A DNA stretch of 5,211 nucleotides, taken from the NCBI RefSeq assembly GCF_946479605.1, contig NZ_CAMLGT010000258.1, positions 1 through 5,211 of the forward strand, given 5' to 3'. The stretch comes from an uncultured Lacibacter sp. (lineage in GTDB: Bacteria; Bacteroidota; Bacteroidia; Chitinophagales; Chitinophagaceae). Under the pieces are notes generated by a model. It saw nothing but the letters and a program-made list of their open reading frames with translations, did not search any database and was not told the DNA's origin. The translations under genes and the position numbers were made by a program. Below are positions 1 through 5,211 of this stretch, in pieces. The stretch's first letter is position 1, and every line of letters begins with the position of its first letter.

Positions 1-1504
1 TGCACATGCCATGGCCAACAGTGCCGGTAACTTAAAAGATTTTTGGGATCAGTGGCGCAGTTTGCCAAGAGTGATCGGTGGTTGTATCTGGGAGTTTAAA
101 GACCAGGGCTTGGAGAAAACCGATTCAGCAGGTGTAAAGTTTTATGCATACGGTGGTGATTATGGTGAACGTTATTTCGACAACTTCACCATTAAAGGAG
201 TTGTTGCAGCCGATGGCCGACCCAAGCAGGCGATGTATGAATGCAAACGTATTTTTCAACCTATAAATGTTGAATGGGCTGACTCTGTAAAAGGCATCAT
301 CCGCATTGTCAACAGGAGTGAAGTGAAGAATGTGAATGCTTATACGGCTTATATTGTTGTGAAAGAAGATGGAAAGATTATTTCCAATCAGCAGATCGGT
401 GGTATTGATGTAGCGCCTGCAACAACAGTGGATTTTCCTGTGTCAAAATGGTTACCGAAAGCAAAAGCAGCATCGGAATATCATGTAGAGTTGAAGTTTG
501 TATTGCAAAAAGCCGAAGCATGGGCACCTGCGGGTTTTGAGATTGCAAGTAATCAGTTGGTATTAAAGCCTGCTTCGTCTACAACAAATCGTTTTACTCC
601 GGTTATCTATACAGAAACAGAAGAAGGATATACAATAAAACAGTTTGATTATTCCATTTTCATCAATAAGAAAACAGGTGCATTGGAATCGTACAAGCTG
701 AGTGGTAAGGAACAGATCGCAGCGCCTTTATTACCGCATTTCACAAGACCGCAAACCGATAATGACAGGCGTGGATTTAAAACACATCGTGTATTGAAAG
801 CATGGTATGAGAATAAGCCTGTATTGAAACATATTACTTTTTCTCAACAATATGGCCATCTCACTGTTGCAAGCTTTTATTCAATTGCAAAAGACAGTGC
901 TCTTGCACGGATCATTTATCAGATAAATAAAGAAGGCGTTGTAAAAATAGACTTTATATTGAATGCTGTTTCAAAGCCCGGTCTGCCGAATATTCCAAAA
1001 GTTGGTATTCAGATGGGTATCAACAGAAGCTATGATCAAATCGAATACTTCGGTCGTGGACCATTTGAAAATTATATCGATCGTCGTTACGGTGCAGATG
1101 TGGGCATCTACAACCAGAATATTTTTGATTTTATGGAGCCGTATGTGGTGCCGCAGGAAAATGGTAACCGTACTGATGTACGTTGGATGTATCTCCACAA
1201 CAAAACATCAAAAGATGGATTGCTGGTAGTGGCCGATAGTTTACTCAGCATGAGTGCATGGCCTTATACCGAAGAAAATATCCAGAACGCAAAGCATACG
1301 AATAAACTGAAAGAAGCAGGCTTTATCACACTCAATATTGATCTCATACAGATGGGTGTAGGTGGTAACGATAGCTGGAGCGAAGTGGCAGCACCATTGG
1401 AGCAATACCAGATCAAACCAAAGAATTATCAATACAGCTTTTATTTAGTTCCGTTCAACGCAAAAAAGAAATCAGCCGGTGAGAGAGCAAAAGAAATTAA
1501 ATAG
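1..1504 (+). CDS. GH2 beta-galactosidase (LacZ type), C-terminal part, 5' truncated by window
   Basis: The open frame enters at the left edge (codons from position 2) and ends in TAG at 1502-1504, leaving 500 residues. The first residues, AHAMANSAGNLKDFW, align with E. coli LacZ directly after its nucleophile Glu537-Tyr538, so the ATG at 11 is internal and not a start. The N-terminal sandwich domains, most of the barrel and both catalytic glutamates lie outside the window. What remains is the barrel end (to about 235, with the GGCIWEFKDQG motif that carries the Trp568 equivalent), a linking beta-sandwich (about 265-590), and the beta-galactosidase small-chain domain (about 610-1465). The last has TDND at 755-766, GRGPFENY from 1052 and MGVGGNDSWS at 1352-1381, the latter matching the Trp999 region of LacZ. 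The enzyme family releases terminal beta-galactose. Neighbouring GH43-like and GH106 genes suggest trimming of galactosyl side chains in a glycan-degradation operon. The family is secure; the exact substrate is inferred. Confidence 0.95.
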   Translation, partial: AHAMANSAGNLKDFWDQWRSLPRVIGGCIWEFKDQGLEKTDSAGVKFYAYGGDYGERYFDNFTIKGVVAADGRPKQAMYECKRIFQPINVEWADSVKGIIRIVNRSEVKNVNAYTAYIVVKEDGKIISNQQIGGIDVAPATTVDFPVSKWLPKAKAASEYHVELKFVLQKAEAWAPAGFEIASNQLVLKPASSTTNRFTPVIYTETEEGYTIKQFDYSIFINKKTGALESYKLSGKEQIAAPLLPHFTRPQTDNDRRGFKTHRVLKAWYENKPVLKHITFSQQYGHLTVASFYSIAKDSALARIIYQINKEGVVKIDFILNAVSKPGLPNIPKVGIQMGINRSYDQIEYFGRGPFENYIDRRYGADVGIYNQNIFDFMEPYVVPQENGNRTDVRWMYLHNKTSKDGLLVVADSLLSMSAWPYTEENIQNAKHTNKLKEAGFITLNIDLIQMGVGGNDSWSEVAAPLEQYQIKPKNYQYSFYLVPFNAKKKSAGERAKEIK

Positions 1505-1508
1505 TAAG

Positions 1509-2621
1509 GTGAACCACAGAGACACAAAGACGCAGAGACATGCAAGGTATTTGTTGTTTTTTCTCTGTGTACTCTGCGCCTCTGTGGTTACTTCACAGGT
1601 GCCGCAGGAAATAATGCAGAAAGTATATGAAGAAGTAAAAACGCCTTTCAAATACGGGTTGGTTGTTACACCCGAAAATGAGACAAAGAAAATTGATTGT
1701 CCATCCGTCTTCCGCAAAGGAAATTCCTGGTATATGACCTACATCCAGTTCGATGGGCGTGGTTATGAAACATGGATCGCAAAAAGTAAAGATTTGTTGG
1801 ATTGGACAACACTCGGCAAACTCATGAGTTTCTCAGATACCTCCGATTGGGACAATAACCAGAAAGCAGGTTACATCGCTTTGCAGAATACAAAATGGGG
1901 CGGTAATTACAAGCTGGAAAAATACCAGATCAAATACTGGATGATTTATATCTGCGTAAAGGATAGTGGTTATGAATCCGGCCCATTAGCAATCGGTATT
2001 GCCAACACAACCAATGATCCAATCAAACCACATGAGTGGAACCGGTTGTCAAAACCCGTTTTAAGTTCTACCGATACAGATGTGCGTTGGTGGGAAAACA
2101 GGAAATTATACAAGAGCACTGTTATTCGTGATAAAGACAAAACACTCGGCAGCGAGTTCATCATGTACTACAATGCCAATGGCGACAGCAGCGGCAATAA
2201 ACCCAAGTGGCGCTGGTTCGAACGCATCGGCATGGCCGTGAGTGATGACATGGTCAACTGGAAACGTTACCATGCCGATCCGGTGATGGAACATGGTGTG
2301 GGTATTACCGGCGATGCCGTGCTGCAAAAAATCAACGATGTGTGGGTGATGTTTTATTTTGGTGCTTTCTGGGAAACAAGAAAGAATGAAACCTTTAACC
2401 GGTTTGCGTGCAGTTACGACCTTGTGAACTGGACGGATTGGAAAGGTGAGGATCTCATCAAATCATCCGAACCGTATGATGCCAAATATGCACACAAAAG
2501 TTTCGTGGTAAAATGGAAGGGTGTGGTGTATCATTTCTATTGCGCCGTTGATAAGAAAGATAACCGGGGAATAGCTGTGGCTACTTCTGTTGACAAAGGA
2601 AAGAGTAAATTGCAGTTTTAG
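1509..2621 (+). CDS. Secreted GH43-like five-bladed beta-propeller glycosidase
   Basis: This is a 370-residue protein if started at GTG 1509, four bases after the upstream stop. An in-frame GTG at 1479 would add 10 residues and overlap gene 1; the first in-frame ATG, at 1614, would drop the signal peptide. Residues 2-27 form a charged n-region and a hydrophobic core (RYLLFFLCVLCASVV), followed by TSQ and the mature start VPQEIMQKVYEEVKTPFKYG. From memory, this start resembles related Bacteroidota proteins that follow a normal signal peptide with QIPPAQMQKIYEEVKTPYKYG. The rest shows repeated beta-propeller blade patterns such as IDCPSVFRKGNSWYMTY, YETWIAKSKDLLDW, ERIGMAVSDDMVNW and GDAVLQKINDVWVMFYFG. 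Asp63 in IDCPSV sits where GH43-type enzymes carry the catalytic base; I cannot assign the general acid. Family activities are usually arabinofuranosidase or xylosidase, but this subgroup is loosely characterised and the substrate is unknown. The signal peptide is encoded by a palindromic repeat (see repeat entry). Confidence 0.85.
   Translation: MNHRDTKTQRHARYLLFFLCVLCASVVTSQVPQEIMQKVYEEVKTPFKYGLVVTPENETKKIDCPSVFRKGNSWYMTYIQFDGRGYETWIAKSKDLLDWTTLGKLMSFSDTSDWDNNQKAGYIALQNTKWGGNYKLEKYQIKYWMIYICVKDSGYESGPLAIGIANTTNDPIKPHEWNRLSKPVLSSTDTDVRWWENRKLYKSTVIRDKDKTLGSEFIMYYNANGDSSGNKPKWRWFERIGMAVSDDMVNWKRYHADPVMEHGVGITGDAVLQKINDVWVMFYFGAFWETRKNETFNRFACSYDLVNWTDWKGEDLIKSSEPYDAKYAHKSFVVKWKGVVYHFYCAVDKKDNRGIAVATSVDKGKSKLQF
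1512..1589. repeat. Palindromic dispersed repeat, full hairpin copy, translated in frame
   Basis: The left arm (1512-1538, starting AACCACAGAGACACAAAG) and right arm (1562-1589, ending CGCCTCTGTGGTT) are imperfect reverse complements. The outer 10 bases match exactly, and over about 27 bases there are roughly four mismatches and one bulged base; the 23-base spacer holds TGCAAGG and a T-rich run. The whole unit is 78 bases, begins on a codon boundary of gene 2 and ends on one, giving 26 sense codons with no stop. Repeats with this 'ACCACAGAGACACAAAGA' theme are, to my knowledge, widespread intergenic elements in many bacterial genomes, and translate to recognisable peptides such as NHRDTKTQR and LCVLCASVV. 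In the mRNA it would form a strong hairpin over the start region of gene 2. The arms were matched by eye; folding energy was not computed. Confidence 0.85.
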
Positions 2622-2625
2622 AGTT

Positions 2626-2652
2626 AAACACAGAGACACAAAGACACGGAGA
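2626..2652 (+). repeat. Single-arm copy of the palindromic repeat
   Basis: This 27-base stretch (AAACACAGAGACACAAAGAC followed by ACGGAGA) matches the left arm at 1512-1538 at 24 of 27 positions, in the same orientation. It starts four bases after the stop of the GH43-like gene, much as the first copy starts seven bases after the stop of the GH2 gene. No convincing right arm follows. The segment CTCTGGAAGACTTGCGT at 2671-2687 shares only short words with the expected complement, so this is either a solo arm or a decayed hairpin. With the 37 bases after it, it makes up the non-coding gap before the GH106 start; no clear promoter is seen there. Confidence 0.8.
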
Positions 2653-2689
2653 TTGCTTGTTGCATAAAAACTCTGGAAGACTTGCGTAT

Positions 2690-5211
2690 ATGAAGAGATT
2701 TTGTACATATTGTTTGCTGTATATGGTGGCTTTTTTCTTGAGTCATCATCTTGTTGCTCAGCAAACGAAGCAGAGCAGTATTGAACAGAACTTTCTCAAC
2801 CCACCCCAATCTGCCAAACCCTGGGTATTCTGGTATTGGATGCATGCTGCCGTTTCTAAAGAAGGCATCACTGCCGATCTGGAAGCGATGAAAGAAGTTG
2901 GCATTGGAGGTGCTTACCTCATGCCCATCAAGGATACTGTTTCAAAAATTCCGTTTCAACCAACTGCACGGCAATTATCTCCCGAATGGTGGAAGCTTGT
3001 AACGTTCGCCATGCAGGAAGCCAAGCGTTTAGGTTTACAGTTAGGCATGCACGTGAGTGATGGATTTGCATTGGCAGGTGGTCCGTGGATTACGCCGGAA
3101 CTGAGTATGCAGAAACTCGTGTGGACGAAAACCTATGTTGCCAATGGTTCAACGGAGAAGATTAACTTATCACAACCGGAAGGAAAAGAAAACTATTATA
3201 AGGACATTGCCGTGTATGCTTATCCTGCTGTGAGCAGTGCTGCATTTTCTGAGGTAGTGCTGGTGCCATCAGTAAGTACAAGCAATGGTTCAAAAGCAAG
3301 TTTTCTTTCGTTTCGTAATGAAGGCAAGCAAAGTTTCAAAAGCGACAGCACTTGCTGGATCCAATACAAATATCCGAAACCATTTACATGCAGATCTGTA
3401 TCAATTCGCACAGGTGGCAACTCTTACCAGGCTCATCGTTTATCAATTTATACAAGTGATGATGGCGAAGCATTTAAAAAAGTTTATCAATTACAGGCGC
3501 CACGTCATGGTTGGCAGGATGCAGATGAAGATGTAACACATGCCATTCCTGAAACAACATCGCAATACTTCCGTTTTGTGTATGAAAAAGAAGGAACAGA
3601 AGCAGGTTCAGAAGATCTTGATGCAGCGAAATGGAAGCCGTCATTAAAAGTAATGGGCATCTATTTAAGTGATGAACCTGCAATCAATCAATACGAATCA
3701 AAGAATGGTTCGGTGTGGCGCATCAGTGCTGCCACAACAAAAGAAGAAGTGCCTGATGCATTAGCTGTGCCATTAAAGAAAATCATTAACCTCACTGGTA
3801 AAATGGATGCAGATGGTACCCTTAGCTGGAAAGCACCTGCAGGGAATTGGGTGATCGTTCGTATTGGTCATACATCAACAGGTCATACGAATTATACCGG
3901 TGGAGCAGGTTTAGGTTTGGAGTGCGATAAGTTTAATACAGCAGCAGTAAAACTGCAATTCGATAACTGGTTTGGAAAAGCGTTTAAGCAAAACGGCACA
4001 CTCGCAAAAGAAGTGTTGAAAGTATTTCATGTTGATAGTTGGGAATGTGGCAGCCAGAACTGGAGTGCCAACTTTGCAAATGAATTTAAAAAAAGAAGAG
4101 GTTACGATCTGATGCCTTATCTTTTAGTGATGGCTGGTATACCAGTGGAGAGTGCAAACAAGTCTGAAAAAGTGTTGCATGATGTACGTACAACCATTGC
4201 AGAGTTGGTGAACGATGTGTTTTATACTACTTTGAAAAAAGAAGCACATGCATTAGGCACAAAGATGAGTGCCGAAGCCATAGCGCCAACAATGATGAGT
4301 GATGGGTTGATGCATTACAAACATGCAGATCTGCCGATGGGTGAGTTTTGGTTGAATAGTCCAACGCATGATAAACCGAATGATATGCGTGATGCCATTA
4401 GTGGTGCACATATTTACGGCAAGAAAATTATACAGGCCGAATCGTTTACAACTGTGCGAATGGACTGGAGCGAACATCCCGGTAGTCTGAAAGTAGTGGG
4501 CGACAGGAATTTTGCGTTGGGTATTAATAAAATGAGTCTGCATGTGTTTGCTCACAATCCATTTCTTGATCGTAAGCCCGGTGTAACACTGGATGGTGTT
4601 GGTTTGTATTTTCAACGTGATCAGACATGGTTCAAACAAAGCAAAGCATGGATTGATTATTTAACACGTTGCCAGGCCTTGTTGCAAATGGGCGATCCTG
4701 TTGTGGATGTGGCTGTGTTTACAGGAGAAGAAGTACCCCGTCGCTCGGTGTTGCCTGATCGCTTGGTGAGCACACTGCCGGGCATTTTTGGAAAAGAAAT
4801 AGTAGAAGCAGAAAAGAAGCGTTTAGAAAATAAAAATCAACCACTACGACAAATACCGGATGGTGTAACACATTCGGCAAACATGGCCGATCCCGAAGAC
4901 TGGATCGATCCGTTGAATGGATATACGTACGATTCCTTTAATCCGGATGCATTGATGCTGATGCAGGTGAAAAATGGCAGAGTGGTGTTGCCCGGCGGTG
5001 CAAGCTATGGCGTGTTGGTGATACCGGGAAAGATGCTGATGAATCCCAACCCAATGATGAGTGTTGCGGTACAAAAGAAATTACAACAACTGGCAAAGGC
5101 AGGTGCAAAAATTGTCATCGATCAGCAATGGATGAAGCTGTTTGGCAACAACAAGAATGTAGTTGCTGCTCCGTATATGGACAGTACGTTTGAGAAGTTG
5201 GGGGTGAGGAG
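2690..5211 (+). CDS. GH106 alpha-L-rhamnosidase, 3' truncated by window
   Basis: An ATG at 2690 opens a frame that stays open to the right edge, giving 840 codons plus two bases; GH106 proteins are usually about 1000-1100 residues, so roughly the last fifth is missing. Residues 1-23 are a Sec signal peptide (MKRF start, core LLYMVAFFL, likely cleavage near LVA-QQ). The GH106 hallmark NPPQSAKPWVFWYWMHAAVS begins at residue 37 and runs into EGITADLEAMKEVGIGGAYLMP at the start of the barrel. Residues about 220-300 look like an inserted beta-sandwich (FTCRSVSIRTGG, HRLSIYTSDDGEAF). Glu452 in HVDSWECGSQNW is the probable acid and Glu584 in IIQAESFTT the probable base. Their 132-residue spacing equals that of Glu461/Glu593, which I recall for Bacteroides BT0986. 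The enzyme removes terminal alpha-L-rhamnose from glycans such as pectic rhamnogalacturonan or arabinogalactan. It lies 68 bases after the GH43-like gene and is probably co-transcribed with it. Confidence 0.93.
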   Translation, partial: MKRFCTYCLLYMVAFFLSHHLVAQQTKQSSIEQNFLNPPQSAKPWVFWYWMHAAVSKEGITADLEAMKEVGIGGAYLMPIKDTVSKIPFQPTARQLSPEWWKLVTFAMQEAKRLGLQLGMHVSDGFALAGGPWITPELSMQKLVWTKTYVANGSTEKINLSQPEGKENYYKDIAVYAYPAVSSAAFSEVVLVPSVSTSNGSKASFLSFRNEGKQSFKSDSTCWIQYKYPKPFTCRSVSIRTGGNSYQAHRLSIYTSDDGEAFKKVYQLQAPRHGWQDADEDVTHAIPETTSQYFRFVYEKEGTEAGSEDLDAAKWKPSLKVMGIYLSDEPAINQYESKNGSVWRISAATTKEEVPDALAVPLKKIINLTGKMDADGTLSWKAPAGNWVIVRIGHTSTGHTNYTGGAGLGLECDKFNTAAVKLQFDNWFGKAFKQNGTLAKEVLKVFHVDSWECGSQNWSANFANEFKKRRGYDLMPYLLVMAGIPVESANKSEKVLHDVRTTIAELVNDVFYTTLKKEAHALGTKMSAEAIAPTMMSDGLMHYKHADLPMGEFWLNSPTHDKPNDMRDAISGAHIYGKKIIQAESFTTVRMDWSEHPGSLKVVGDRNFALGINKMSLHVFAHNPFLDRKPGVTLDGVGLYFQRDQTWFKQSKAWIDYLTRCQALLQMGDPVVDVAVFTGEEVPRRSVLPDRLVSTLPGIFGKEIVEAEKKRLENKNQPLRQIPDGVTHSANMADPEDWIDPLNGYTYDSFNPDALMLMQVKNGRVVLPGGASYGVLVIPGKMLMNPNPMMSVAVQKKLQQLAKAGAKIVIDQQWMKLFGNNKNVVAAPYMDSTFEKLGVR

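Noticed and set aside
1512..1589. Reading the hairpin as a Rho-independent terminator for the GH2 gene
   Set aside because: The stem is long with a 23-base loop, and no T-run follows the right arm; the T-rich stretch is in the loop. Closely spaced co-directional genes also argue for read-through.
1147..1611. Exact 14-base match GGTGCCGCAGGAAA at 1147-1160 and 1598-1611
   Set aside because: Both copies encode Val-Pro-Gln-Glu in unrelated proteins. The match is short and has no extension, so coincidence of codon choice is the simplest explanation.
2653..2689. Possible promoter or degenerate right repeat arm before the GH106 gene
   Set aside because: No Bacteroidota-type -33 TTTG / -7 TAnnTTTG pair could be placed. 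The similarity of 2671-2687 to the expected complementary arm is limited to CTCTG and CTTGCGT.
2624..2845. Minus-strand open frame of 73 codons over the gene 2/gene 3 junction
   Set aside because: It is antisense to the GH106 signal peptide and to the repeat arm. Its C-terminus, SVSLCLCV, is simply the translated repeat.
4253..4639. Minus-strand open frame of 128 codons
   Set aside because: It lies wholly antisense to the conserved GH106 catalytic region. The His-, Thr- and Cys-rich composition is typical of a shadow frame and no family is recognisable.

Overview
The window is an uninterrupted run of three plus-strand genes for secreted or periplasmic carbohydrate-active enzymes. It has the look of a polysaccharide utilization locus in a Bacteroidota genome. 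Protein similarity by eye, moderate GC with AT-rich wobble positions, Sec signal peptides and weak Shine-Dalgarno signals fit the Chitinophagaceae or a relative, but no taxonomic marker is present, so that placement is inference.

Layout: (1) positions 1-1504 hold the C-terminal half of a GH2 beta-galactosidase. The window opens just after the Glu-Tyr of the nucleophile motif, so both catalytic glutamates lie upstream. (2) Positions 1509-2621 hold a complete GH43-like five-bladed beta-propeller glycosidase. (3) Positions 2690-5211 hold the first 840 residues of a GH106 alpha-L-rhamnosidase that runs off the right edge; its two probable catalytic glutamates are visible and are 132 residues apart. 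Gene 1 and gene 2 are essentially contiguous, and gene 2 and gene 3 are 68 bases apart. No promoter or terminator is visible between them, so one transcript is likely. Together the enzymes would trim galactosyl, arabinosyl- or xylosyl-type and rhamnosyl residues from a branched plant or algal glycan; a pectic rhamnogalacturonan or arabinogalactan-like substrate is the best guess.

The most unusual feature is a dispersed palindromic repeat of the 'ACCACAGAGACACAAAGA' type. A complete hairpin copy of 78 bases (1512-1589) sits at the gene 1/gene 2 junction. It is read in frame as exactly 26 codons of gene 2 and supplies nearly the whole signal peptide. A second, single-arm copy (2626-2652) lies in the same orientation just after the stop codon of gene 2. 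Apart from these junctions the window is coding; no RNA gene, CRISPR array or transposase is seen.
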